From contig JBBSCB010000002.1 of assembly GCA_038250675.1 (NCBI GenBank), positions 133,649 through 197,648 on the forward strand: a stretch of DNA of 64,000 nt. The letters are read 5' to 3'. Below the pieces are notes generated by a model. It saw only the letters and a list, made by a program, of their open reading frames with translations. It was not told where the DNA came from and searched no databases. Positions 17,059 to 24,984 of the stretch are shown piece by piece; the stretch's first letter is position 1, and each line of letters opens with the position of its first letter. The translations under genes and the position numbers were made by a program. The DNA comes from JAICUF01 sp038250675 (GTDB taxonomy: Bacteria; Gemmatimonadota; Gemmatimonadetes; Gemmatimonadales; GWC2-71-9).

Positions 17059-17389
17059 TTGCGCGCCTGGTCACCCGCACGGTTCGCCGTGCCCCTGCCG
17101 GCGGACCACCGCTTCCCGATGGCCAAATCCGCCGCGATCCGCGAGGGCACCGCGACACGCGGCGTGATGCCGGCGGCGCCGAACGCTGGACGGTGTCGCT
17201 GGTGCACACACCCCGCTATATCGATGCGATGCACGATGGGACCCCCGCCGACCCGGAACTCGTCTCCTATCTCGCCGGCGCGGCCTTCCGGTGGCCGTCA
17301 CCCTTGCCGGCGGCAATGCCCGCGAGCTGGTGGACATCGTGACCATTCACGTGAACACCGTCGAGGAGCTGATCCTGAGCCATGGATGA
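17059..17389 (+). pseudogene. Decayed histone-deacetylase-superfamily gene (three out-of-frame fragments)
   Basis: Three pieces of an acetoin-utilisation/HDAC-family protein lie in order in three different frames. The N-terminus begins with TTG at 17059, right after the GAF stop (RFAVPLPADHRFPMAK). A middle piece runs from about 17175 to 17262 (VSLVHTPRYIDAM). The C-terminus runs to the TGA at 17387 (VAVTLAGGNARELVDIVTIHV). Together they give about 110 of the usual ~300 residues, and the catalytic histidine pair and zinc-binding centre are absent. At least two frameshifts and a large internal deletion are needed. The end overlaps the start of the next gene. Confidence 0.75.
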
Positions 17390-18218
17390 ACGGACCCGGA
17401 CCCGCGAGGTCCGCGGCGTCACGCTGCTCGAGCGGCGTGCCGGTGACGGTCCGCCGACCGTGGTGTTGCACGGTGGACCGGGCGCGGACTCGGCGTATCT
17501 GCTCCCCGGCTTCGATACGCTCGCCACGGGGCGCACGCTGGTGTATTACGACCAGCGCGGCGGCGGGCGCTCGCCGGTGCCGCGCGAGACGCCGGTGGGC
17601 TGGCGCGAACAGGTGGCCGATCTCGACGCGCTGCGGGCGGCATGGGGTCTCGAGCGGCTGGTCATTGCCGGCTATTCGTGGGGCGCGCTGCTCGCGATGC
17701 TCTACGCGCGCGAGCACCCGGCGCGCGTCGAGCGAATGGCGCTGGTGTCACCGGCGCCGGCGTGGCGTGAGGCCCGTGACCGCTTCGAGGCCGAGTTTGC
17801 CCGGCGCAACATGAACCCGGTGCTGCAGGCCGGGCGGGCGGAGCTGCGGGCCAGCAAGCTGCGGGAGCAAGACCCGGACGCGTACGCCCAGCGGCTGTTT
17901 GAACTCAGCGTCGTTCCCTACTTCTACGACCCGGCCCGGACCCGCGACCTTACGCCCTTCCGCGTCACCGGCCGGACCCAGCAGGAAGTCTGGAGCAGTC
18001 TCGGCGATTTCGACCTGCGCCCCGATCTGGCGCGGCTGGACGTGCCGGCGATCGTCATCCACGGTGAGGCCGATCCCATCGCACCCGACGACGCGCGCGT
18101 GGTCGCGGCCGCCCTCCGCGCCCCGTTCCATCTGCTCCCCCGCTGCGGCCACGTCCCGTATGTCGAGGCGCCTGAGGCATTCACGCGACACCTGGACGGC
18201 TTCCTCCCGTCCGATTGA
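17382..18218 (+). CDS. Alpha/beta hydrolase, proline iminopeptidase-like
   Basis: A 278-residue cytosolic hydrolase. The oxyanion motif HGGPG, the YYDQRGGGRS turn, the nucleophile elbow GYSWGALLA (serine), an acid in HGEADPI and the histidine in CGHVPYVEAPE complete the triad. HGGPG plus DQRG is typical of prolyl aminopeptidases of family S33, but related esterases share it. Its ATG lies inside the last codons of the decayed deacetylase, which suggests the two once formed an operon. Confidence 0.88.
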   Translation: MDERTRTREVRGVTLLERRAGDGPPTVVLHGGPGADSAYLLPGFDTLATGRTLVYYDQRGGGRSPVPRETPVGWREQVADLDALRAAWGLERLVIAGYSWGALLAMLYAREHPARVERMALVSPAPAWREARDRFEAEFARRNMNPVLQAGRAELRASKLREQDPDAYAQRLFELSVVPYFYDPARTRDLTPFRVTGRTQQEVWSSLGDFDLRPDLARLDVPAIVIHGEADPIAPDDARVVAAALRAPFHLLPRCGHVPYVEAPEAFTRHLDGFLPSD

Positions 18219-18292
18219 GGCCGCGGCGGGCACCGGGCTTGCAGCGGCTGTCGATCCCCCGATCCACCACATCTTCTCCGGTGAGTCCCGCA

Positions 18293-18742
18293 ATGCGCCT
18301 GCTGCCGTGGCTGTTGCTCTCCGTCGCGCTCACGCCTGTGCCGGTGCGAGCCCAGGCGCCCGTCATCTCGACAGCCGGCGATCCGTCCGTGCAGAACGAC
18401 TCGATCTACCGGCTGGCCGTGAAGGCCGACGACTACCCAGACGAGCCGTTCGTCTATCTCCTGGACGACGGCGTGGCCCGCTTCGAAGCCGACGGAACCG
18501 GCCGGCGGACCTATCGCCAGGTGGTGCAGATCCTCAAGCAGGATGCGGCGGCAGACTGGGCGGAACAGCAGATCGGCTACGCACCCGGCCATGGCCGCGA
18601 GCTCCACATTGTCCGGCGAATCGAAGGGCGCCGCGGCAGCGAGCCGCCGGCGCACGTGGACGGTCTCGTCGCCTGGTTGCGTGCCGCCGCCAGGGACGAC
18701 GCCCAGTACGTGGTGCTGGAGCGTCCCCGCCGCACCCCATAG
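18293..18742 (+). CDS. Exported DUF3857-like N-terminal fragment
   Basis: A 149-residue protein with a signal peptide (~1-20, ending VRAQ), followed by a segment like the start of DUF3857 proteins (FVYLLDDGVARFEADGTG, RQVVQILKQDAA). DUF3857 proteins are usually over 600 residues with a transglutaminase-like domain; here the similarity stops after about 105 residues and the tail (RAAARDDAQYVVLERPRRTP) is unrelated. It is therefore probably a truncated remnant, or possibly a small derived exported protein. Start chosen at the signal-peptide methionine. Confidence 0.55.
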   Translation: MRLLPWLLLSVALTPVPVRAQAPVISTAGDPSVQNDSIYRLAVKADDYPDEPFVYLLDDGVARFEADGTGRRTYRQVVQILKQDAAADWAEQQIGYAPGHGRELHIVRRIEGRRGSEPPAHVDGLVAWLRAAARDDAQYVVLERPRRTP

Positions 18743-18764
18743 TCGGACCGGGCCGGCGCGGCGT

Positions 18765-18770
18765 TAAGTT
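18765..18770 (+). promoter_or_regulatory. -10-like TAAGTT, 5 nt before the start at 18776
   Basis: TTAAGTT (18764-18770) lies immediately before the ATG at 18776 with no clear Shine-Dalgarno, the arrangement expected for a leaderless mRNA. Confidence 0.4.
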
Positions 18771-18775
18771 GGATC

Positions 18776-19438
18776 ATGCCGCGCCCCACGCCATTCGACC
18801 TCGTCTTTGCTCCGATCGCCGACGAGCGATTCCCGCCCATCCGGAACGCGCTTGGCGGTGCCGACCCGCGCGATCGCGATCGATTCCTGCTGCTGCGCCA
18901 GGTCGTGCAGCTGATCCATGATCTCCGACCCGATGACGGCCTGGGTGAGGAGATCGGACAGCTCGCGGCGCTGATCCATCACGCGTACCTCTTCTGGGAT
19001 GCCGGCACGCCCACGCTGGTCCTGAGCCCCGCCGATCTTGCGGCGCTGCTCCATGCGGGCACCGCACCGGCGGCGGTGCCCGGCGCCGCGCCGCCGCCGG
19101 CCTATTACGCACAGGTCCCCGAGCGCCGCGTCTGGGCCCGCGCGATTCCCGCCGCGCCGCCCGAGCCCCTCGACGGCTGCTTCATGTTCGCGGACGGGAC
19201 CGGTGCCGAGCTGCACGTGCTCAGCGCGTTCGGGCTGCGGTCCGAGCGCATGGGCCTCACGGTCGTCGAAGTGGCCGGGCCACGCGCCGGGGCGCTCGCG
19301 CGGCCCGACGGATCGGCCCTCTTTGGACCCGAACTCAAGGGCGGCGCGGCGGCGGGGCTCGCCTCCGTCGCCGGCGGCGAGGAGCTGCTCGAGCTCGGCT
19401 GGCGGACGCACGTGCTCGCCGGGGAACGATCCGCTTGA
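18776..19438 (+). CDS. Conserved hypothetical protein
   Basis: A 220-residue soluble protein without signal peptide. Its N-terminal half is helical (LLLRQVVQLIHDL) and the middle carries the proline/alanine-rich linker PAAVPGAAPPPAYYAQVP. The C-terminal half is beta-rich (GCFMFADGTGAELHVLSAFG). I do not recognise a family. Its stop (TGA 19436-19438) overlaps the ATG of the PolX-like gene, so the two are translationally coupled. It may start a unit with the PolX-like and nth genes. Function unknown. Confidence 0.68.
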   Translation: MPRPTPFDLVFAPIADERFPPIRNALGGADPRDRDRFLLLRQVVQLIHDLRPDDGLGEEIGQLAALIHHAYLFWDAGTPTLVLSPADLAALLHAGTAPAAVPGAAPPPAYYAQVPERRVWARAIPAAPPEPLDGCFMFADGTGAELHVLSAFGLRSERMGLTVVEVAGPRAGALARPDGSALFGPELKGGAAAGLASVAGGEELLELGWRTHVLAGERSA

Positions 19439-21195
19439 TGAGCGATGTGACCGGGCACAGCCTGGGCGAGTTCCTCGACCGACGCGCGGTGGTCAGCGTA
19501 CTCGAGCAGATCGGGGCGCTGCTCGAGCTGAAGGCCGAGAATGCCTTCCGGGTGCGCGCGTTCCGCACGGCCGCGCGCGCGGTAGCGGCGTTGACCAATG
19601 ACCTTCGGCCGTCGCTCGCGGATGGTACGCTGGCCGCCACGCGCGGCATCGGACCGGTGACGCTCGGCGTGGTGACCGAGCTGGTGACGTCGGGCCGCTC
19701 CACGCTCGCCGAAAAGCTGCGCGAGGAGGTGCCGGCCGGCCTGGTGGAGATGGTTGAGGGTTCCGGCCTCAGCGTGGCGCGGGTCCGCTGCATCCACGAG
19801 CTGATGGGGATCGAAACGCTTCCCGAGCTCGAGGACGCCGCGCGCGATGGCCGCCTCGCCGCGCTCCCGCGCTTCGGCCCGAAGACCGCCGCCAATGTCC
19901 TCAAGAGCATCGCGTTCCTGCGTCAGGCGCGCCCGTACCGGCTGCTGCATCACGCCATCGATGAGGGGGAGTCACTGCGCACGGCGCTGGCCCGGCTGCC
20001 CGGCGTCGCGAACGCCATCACCGCCGGCGAGACCCGCCGGCGCTGCGAGGTGGTTGGCGGGCTGGTGACGGTCGTCGTGTCCGACGTCGGTCCCGCTGCA
20101 CTGTTCCGCCAGCTCAACGACCTGCCGGGGGTCCATGAGTTCGCCGGCCAGGACGAGCGCCGGGTGACGCTGCGCTTTGCCGGCGGCGGCACGGCGCAGA
20201 TCGTCGTGACCACGCCCATCAACGCGGGGGCCGTGCTGCTGCAGTCCACCGGCAGCGCGGGTCATCTCCGGGACGTAACCGAGCACGCCACGGCGCGCGG
20301 CTTCAGTCTCCACGGCGCAGCGCTCTGGCGTGCCAGCAGCTTTGTGCCGACACCAGACGAGGCGACGCTGTATCGCGAGCTGGGCCTCGAACCGGTTCCC
20401 CCCGAGCTGCGCGAGGGCCGGGGCGAGGTGGCCGCCGCCGCGCGCGGCGCCCTGCCGACACTCGTCACGCGGAGCGACCTCCGCGGGCTGCTGCACTGCC
20501 ACACACGGGACTCCGACGGCGCCGATACGGTGGAGCAGATCGCGGTGGCGTGCCGCGAGGCGGGCTACGAGTACGTCGGCATCACCGACCACAGCCAGGC
20601 GGCCGCGTATGCGGGCGGGCTTTCGCACGACCACCTCCGGCGCCAGGTGGACGAGATCGACGCCCTCAACGCACGGCTGGACGGCTTCCGGGTCCTGAAA
20701 GGCATCGAAGCCGACATCCTGCAGGACGGACAGGTCGACTATCCCGACGCGGTGCTCGCCCGGCTCGATTTCGTCATCGGCTCGGTGCACAGCCGCTTCG
20801 CCATGACCGGGCCGGCAATGACGGCGCGCATCCTCCGCGCGATGGACAACCCCTGGCTCACGATCATCGGCCATCCCACCGGCCGCCTGCTGCTCGCGCG
20901 GGAGCCGTACGCCCTCGACATCGACGCCGTCATCGAACGCGCGGCCGCAGCGGGCGTGGCCCTCGAGGTCAACGCTGATCCTCACCGACTGGACCTCGAC
21001 TGGCGGCGGCTGGCTCAAGCACGCGCCGCCGGCGTCATGATTTCGATCGGGGCCGATGCGCACAGTCTGGCCGGGCTGGCGAACGCGGAGTTCGGCGTGG
21101 CCATGGCCCGCAAGGGCGGGCTCGGACCGGGCGACATTCTCAACACCCGCAGCGCTGACGGTTTCCTGGCATTTGCACGGGCGCGGCGGTCGTGA
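19438..21195 (+). CDS. polX: PolX/PHP protein with inactivated polymerase site and intact PHP phosphoesterase domain
   Basis: A 585-residue protein with bacterial PolX layout: helix-hairpin-helix region ~1-170, polymerase palm ~170-310, PHP domain ~345-580. The palm motif that should read G-D-x-D is G207-G208-L209-V210 and the third aspartate position is Q254 (TAQIVV). All three metal-binding aspartates are therefore replaced. The PHP ligands are complete: H353/H355, D384/H385, E424, H451, H479 and D540/H542. It should act as a nuclease or phosphoesterase rather than a gap-filling polymerase. It is coupled upstream to 18776-19438 and downstream to nth. Confidence 0.9.
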   Translation: MSDVTGHSLGEFLDRRAVVSVLEQIGALLELKAENAFRVRAFRTAARAVAALTNDLRPSLADGTLAATRGIGPVTLGVVTELVTSGRSTLAEKLREEVPAGLVEMVEGSGLSVARVRCIHELMGIETLPELEDAARDGRLAALPRFGPKTAANVLKSIAFLRQARPYRLLHHAIDEGESLRTALARLPGVANAITAGETRRRCEVVGGLVTVVVSDVGPAALFRQLNDLPGVHEFAGQDERRVTLRFAGGGTAQIVVTTPINAGAVLLQSTGSAGHLRDVTEHATARGFSLHGAALWRASSFVPTPDEATLYRELGLEPVPPELREGRGEVAAAARGALPTLVTRSDLRGLLHCHTRDSDGADTVEQIAVACREAGYEYVGITDHSQAAAYAGGLSHDHLRRQVDEIDALNARLDGFRVLKGIEADILQDGQVDYPDAVLARLDFVIGSVHSRFAMTGPAMTARILRAMDNPWLTIIGHPTGRLLLAREPYALDIDAVIERAAAAGVALEVNADPHRLDLDWRRLAQARAAGVMISIGADAHSLAGLANAEFGVAMARKGGLGPGDILNTRSADGFLAFARARRS

Positions 21196-21857
21196 CGGCG
21201 CCGCGCCGCGGTGTCCGTGCCGCCGCCATCCGGGCCCAGGCGACCGAGATGCTCGCCCGCCTCAGGCGCGAATATCCCGACGCGCACTGCGCCCTCGATC
21301 ACCGCAACGCATTCGAGCTGCTCTGCGCCACGATCCTGTCGGCGCAATGCACCGACGTGCGGGTGAACATGGTAACGCCGGCGCTCTTTGCCCGGTATCC
21401 CACGCCGGCCGCGCTCGCGCGCGCGCGCCAGCCCGGACTCGAGGCGATCATCCGCCCCACCGGCTTCTTCCGCAACAAGGCGCGCAGTCTCATCGGCATG
21501 GCACAGGCCATCGTCGCGGACCACGCGGGCGTCGTGCCGCAGACGATGGGAGCGCTCCATGCGCTGCCGGGTGTCGGTCGCAAGACAGCCAACGTGATCC
21601 TCGGCAACGCCTTCGGCATCAACGAGGGCATCACCGTGGATACTCATGTCGGCCGGCTCAGCCGCCGCCTGGGCCTCTCGCGCCATGACGACCCGGTCAA
21701 GGTGGAGCAGGATCTCATGGGATTGATCCCGCGGGACGACTGGGCGCTGGTCTCGCATCTGCTGATTTTCCACGGGCGCCAGATCTGTACTGCGCGGAAG
21801 CCGCGCTGCGCTGACTGCGTGCTGGCGGACATCTGCCCGTCGGCGTTCACGGTATGA
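21192..21857 (+). CDS. nth: Endonuclease III, base-excision repair glycosylase/AP lyase
   Basis: A 221-residue DNA glycosylase that removes oxidised pyrimidines. The catalytic lysine K131 sits in LPGVGRKTAN and the catalytic aspartate D150 in TVDTHVGRLS. The [4Fe-4S] cysteines C199, C206, C209 and C215 keep the C-x6-C-x2-C-x5-C spacing. Start GTG 21192 overlaps the PolX stop (GTGA). The coupling places a repair glycosylase directly behind a PHP nuclease, supporting a shared DNA-repair role. Confidence 0.96.
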   Translation: MTAPRRGVRAAAIRAQATEMLARLRREYPDAHCALDHRNAFELLCATILSAQCTDVRVNMVTPALFARYPTPAALARARQPGLEAIIRPTGFFRNKARSLIGMAQAIVADHAGVVPQTMGALHALPGVGRKTANVILGNAFGINEGITVDTHVGRLSRRLGLSRHDDPVKVEQDLMGLIPRDDWALVSHLLIFHGRQICTARKPRCADCVLADICPSAFTV

Positions 21858-21867
21858 GGCGCCGCCC

Positions 21868-23943
21868 ATGAACCGCCTCGCTCATGCCGTCTCGGCGTAC
21901 CTGCGCTCCGCGGCGGGCCAGCCGATCCACTGGTACCCATGGGGCTCCGAGGCTTTTGCCGCGGCGCGCGCCGCGGATCGTCCCATCCTGCTGGACATCG
22001 GCGCGGTCTGGTGTCACTGGTGCCACGTCATGGACGGCGAATCGTACGAGGACCCGGCGCTCGCCGAATTTCTGAACGCCCGGTTCGTCTGCATCAAGGT
22101 GGATCGCGACGAGCGACCCGACGTGGACACGCGCTACCAGCGCGCGGTCCAGCTCCTGACGCGGCAGGGCGGCTGGCCCCTCACGGCGTTTCTGACCCCC
22201 GACGGTGACGTGTTCCACGGCGGCACCTACTTCCCGCCGGAGGGGAGGCTGGGTCGCCCGGGCTTCCGCACCGTGCTCAACGGGGTGCTGGATGCCTACC
22301 ACGGCCGGCGCGAGCAGGTCTCGCTGCATGCGGCGGCGATCCGGCGCGCGGTGGTCGACGGACCCGACGCGGCGGAGCCCGGCCAGGTGACGCCGGCGCT
22401 GCTGGCGGAGGGCGAGGGACAGATGCTGGCCGCATTCGATCCGGCGCGTGGCGGCTTCGGCATCGAGCCCAAGTTTCCTCATCCCGGAGCCATCACGTTT
22501 CTGCTCCACCGGTGGGACGACCAGCGTGCGGTGGCGCCGCGGGAGGCGGTCGAGCGGACGTTGCAGGGCATGGCGCGCGGCGGCATACATGATCAGCTCG
22601 GTGGCGGCTTTCACCGCTACAGCGTGGACCGCGAGTGGATCGTGCCGCATTTCGAAAAGATGTCCTACGACAACTCGGAGTTGCTGCGCAACTACGCCGA
22701 TGCGTACACCGCATTCGGCGCGCCGGAATATCTGGCGGCGGCGCGCGGCATCGTGCGCTGGGTGCGGGACGTGCTGGCGGATCCGGACGGCGGCTATGGA
22801 ACGAGCCAGGACGCGGACGTCGGCCTGGATGACGACGGCGACTACTTCACCTGGACCCGGGCGGAAGCGGCCGCGGTGCTCGACCCCGATGCGCTGGAGA
22901 TCGCGGCGGATTTCTATGACATCGGCACGGCCGGCGAGATGCACCACAATCCCGCCAAGAACGTGCTGTACGTCGCTACGACGACGGCCGACATCGCCCT
23001 GAGGACGGGGCGAGCGGAGACCGCGGTGCGCGCCACGCTCGAGCGGGCCGACGCCGCCCTCCTGGCCGCGCGCAACCAGCGGACCCCGCCGTTCGTGGAC
23101 CGGAGCCGCTACGCCGGGTGGAACGCGATGATGGCCGCCGCCATGCTGCGCGCGGCCGCGGTGCTCGACGACGAGCCGGCCCGCGCTCACGCGCTGGCCA
23201 CCCTCGTCCGGCTCCGGCGCGAGTCGCCGGAGCCGGACACCGTGCCGCATACGGCGGGCGGCGTCGCGGGACTGCTGGACGATCAGGTGCACACGGCGGC
23301 CGCCGCGCTTGACGCCTGGGAGGCGACCGGTGAGTCCGCCTGGCTGGACTGGTCGCTGGCCATCATGCACCGCGTCTGGGCGGATTACCATGATGCCGAG
23401 GCCGGCGGCCTCTATGACACGACCGGGAGCGGTGACGCCGAAGGTCTCCTGCCCGCGCGTGCCAGGCCGGTGCAGGACGCTCCGACCCCGTCGGCCAACG
23501 GTACGGCCGGCATCGTGGCGGCGCGGCTGCACGCGCATACGGGCCAGATCATCTGGGCCGAACGGGCCGCGGCCCTCACCGAGTCGTTCGCCGGCAGTCT
23601 GGCCGAGCTGGGACTGTACGGCGCCACCTGCCTGATCGCGGCCGACTGGGTGCTCAATTCGCCGGCGCACCTGGTCGTGACCGGGCCCGCTGACAGCGCG
23701 GTGGCGGCGGCGATGCACGCGCGGGCGCTGCGCCACTTTGCGGCGCGCCGCGTAGTCCAGCGGGTGACCGGTGGGAGCGGCGGCGGTCAACTTCCGGCCG
23801 CCGCGGCCGGCATGGTCGCCGCCTCGGGCGGTGCGCCGCGGGCCTTTCTCTGCGCCGGGACGGCGTGCGGCGCCCCGGCCGCAACGCTCGAGGAATGGGA
23901 GCGGACCCTCGCCGACTTTTCGGCGACGGGAGCCATGGGGTAG
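21868..23943 (+). CDS. Thioredoxin-domain protein, YyaL/SSP411 (DUF255) family
   Basis: A 691-residue protein. The N-terminal ~160 residues are a DUF255 thioredoxin-like fold with C49-x2-C52 (VWCHWCHVM) and the GGWPLTAFLTPDG loop. The remainder is an (alpha/alpha)6 barrel-like domain related to N-acylglucosamine epimerases (GGIHDQLGGGFHRYSVD, PHFEKMSYDN). The biochemical role of the family is unsettled. A GAGG ribosome site precedes ATG 21868. It follows nth by 10 bp and is probably co-transcribed with it. Confidence 0.92.
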   Translation: MNRLAHAVSAYLRSAAGQPIHWYPWGSEAFAAARAADRPILLDIGAVWCHWCHVMDGESYEDPALAEFLNARFVCIKVDRDERPDVDTRYQRAVQLLTRQGGWPLTAFLTPDGDVFHGGTYFPPEGRLGRPGFRTVLNGVLDAYHGRREQVSLHAAAIRRAVVDGPDAAEPGQVTPALLAEGEGQMLAAFDPARGGFGIEPKFPHPGAITFLLHRWDDQRAVAPREAVERTLQGMARGGIHDQLGGGFHRYSVDREWIVPHFEKMSYDNSELLRNYADAYTAFGAPEYLAAARGIVRWVRDVLADPDGGYGTSQDADVGLDDDGDYFTWTRAEAAAVLDPDALEIAADFYDIGTAGEMHHNPAKNVLYVATTTADIALRTGRAETAVRATLERADAALLAARNQRTPPFVDRSRYAGWNAMMAAAMLRAAAVLDDEPARAHALATLVRLRRESPEPDTVPHTAGGVAGLLDDQVHTAAAALDAWEATGESAWLDWSLAIMHRVWADYHDAEAGGLYDTTGSGDAEGLLPARARPVQDAPTPSANGTAGIVAARLHAHTGQIIWAERAAALTESFAGSLAELGLYGATCLIAADWVLNSPAHLVVTGPADSAVAAAMHARALRHFAARRVVQRVTGGSGGGQLPAAAAGMVAASGGAPRAFLCAGTACGAPAATLEEWERTLADFSATGAMG

Positions 23944-24005
23944 ATTTGGCACGGGACGGACGCGGTCCATCCCGCAGGATTTCACATACAGACCCGAGGA
24001 GTTCA

Positions 24006-24455
24006 GTGTCCAAGACCGCGACGATCGAAACCAGCAAGGGCACCATCGTGGCCGAGCTGTACGATACCGAAGTGCCGGGTACCGTGGCCAACTTCGAGAA
24101 GCTCGCCAACAGCGAATTCTATGACGGCACGCGCTTTCACCGCGTGATCAGCGACTTCATGATCCAGGGCGGCGATCCGCTCTCGAAGGATCTCGCCAAT
24201 CCGCGCGTCGGCACCGGCGGGCCCGGCTACCACATCAAGTGCGAGACCCACCTCAACACCCACAAGCACGTGGCCGGAACGCTTTCGATGGCGCACGCCG
24301 GCAAGGACACCGGCGGCAGCCAGTTCTTCATCTGCCATTCGCCCCAGGCCCATCTCGATCGCAAGCACACGGTCTTTGGCCAGGTGACCGACGGCATGGA
24401 CGTGGTCAACGCCATTCGCCAGAACGACGTGGTGACGTCCGTTCGGGTCGCCTGA
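24006..24455 (+). CDS. Cyclophilin-type peptidyl-prolyl cis-trans isomerase (cytosolic)
   Basis: A 149-residue single-domain cyclophilin without signal peptide, accelerating proline isomerisation during folding. Catalytic-site blocks are present: FHRVISDFMIQGGDP (arginine and phenylalanine of the active site), GTLSMAHAGKDTGGSQFFI and HTVFGQVTDGMDVV. Start GTG 24006 has a GAGGA ribosome site at 23996-24000 and gives the standard bacterial N-terminus. The gene ends 3 bp before the first codon of the in-frame homologous region of the DUF6941-like gene. Confidence 0.95.
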   Translation: MSKTATIETSKGTIVAELYDTEVPGTVANFEKLANSEFYDGTRFHRVISDFMIQGGDPLSKDLANPRVGTGGPGYHIKCETHLNTHKHVAGTLSMAHAGKDTGGSQFFICHSPQAHLDRKHTVFGQVTDGMDVVNAIRQNDVVTSVRVA

Positions 24456-24458
24456 ACC

Positions 24459-24872
24459 ATCCAGCTCGATTTTGCGGTTCTCGCCGATTACGCCCTGATC
24501 GACCAGCAGGGCAAGTTGAGCGTGCTGGGGATCTTCCAGCACGTCTGGGTGGGGCAGTTCCCGGCGGTCCACCCGCGGACGCACCTGGTGCTTCGGGTTC
24601 GCGGCCGCCGCACCGAAATCGGTGTGCATACGATGAGGATCCGGTTCGTCGATGACGCCGGCACCGAGCTCCTCGGGGGTGAAGGCACGGTCCAGTTCGG
24701 GGAGCCGCCGGCGGGCGTGGTGGACGTGGAGGCGGGGGCGGTCCTCGTCTTCGACGTCCCGCTGCCGAAGCCGGGTGCCTATGCGTTCGAGATCGCGCTG
24801 GACGGCGGCGCCGGCACCCGCGTGCCGCTGACGGTGGCGCTCGCCACGCCGGCCCCGGACATGAACAACTAG
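24459..24872 (+). CDS. DUF6941-like protein with unclear start codon
   Basis: The translated region beginning IQLDFAVLADYALIDQQGKL continues into SVLGIFQHVWVGQFPAVHP, the typical N-terminus of a small beta-sandwich family I know as DUF6941. No ATG, GTG or TTG precedes this N-terminus. The frame opens at 24456 directly after the cyclophilin TGA and reads ACC ATC CAG; ATC at 24459 sits where the start would be expected. The first conventional start is TTG 24516, which would remove the first beta strands. A rare ATC start, TGA readthrough or a base error are the options. Function unknown. Confidence 0.6.
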   Translation: MQLDFAVLADYALIDQQGKLSVLGIFQHVWVGQFPAVHPRTHLVLRVRGRRTEIGVHTMRIRFVDDAGTELLGGEGTVQFGEPPAGVVDVEAGAVLVFDVPLPKPGAYAFEIALDGGAGTRVPLTVALATPAPDMNN

Positions 24873-24888
24873 CGCGCGCCCGCCGGTT

Positions 24889-24917
24889 TTGACAAAGGGA
24901 TGCGCGGACGGTAGACT
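24889..24917 (+). promoter_or_regulatory. Near-consensus sigma-70-type promoter of the FadL-type gene
   Basis: Perfect TTGACA (24889-24894), 17-bp spacer and TAGACT (24912-24917, 4 of 6). The start point would be near 24924, giving a ~60-nt leader. A GGAG ribosome site lies at 24974-24977 before ATG 24985. Confidence 0.7.
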
Positions 24918-24984
24918 CCATTCCCCCCGATACATCCCATTCCCGTGGGCGCAGTTCCGGCAAGTCCCTTATTGGAGTGCATCT

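Noticed and set aside
21847..23985. A 712-codon open frame opposite the YyaL-type gene
   Set aside because: Same antisense GC3 effect; the plus strand carries an unmistakable thioredoxin-domain protein.
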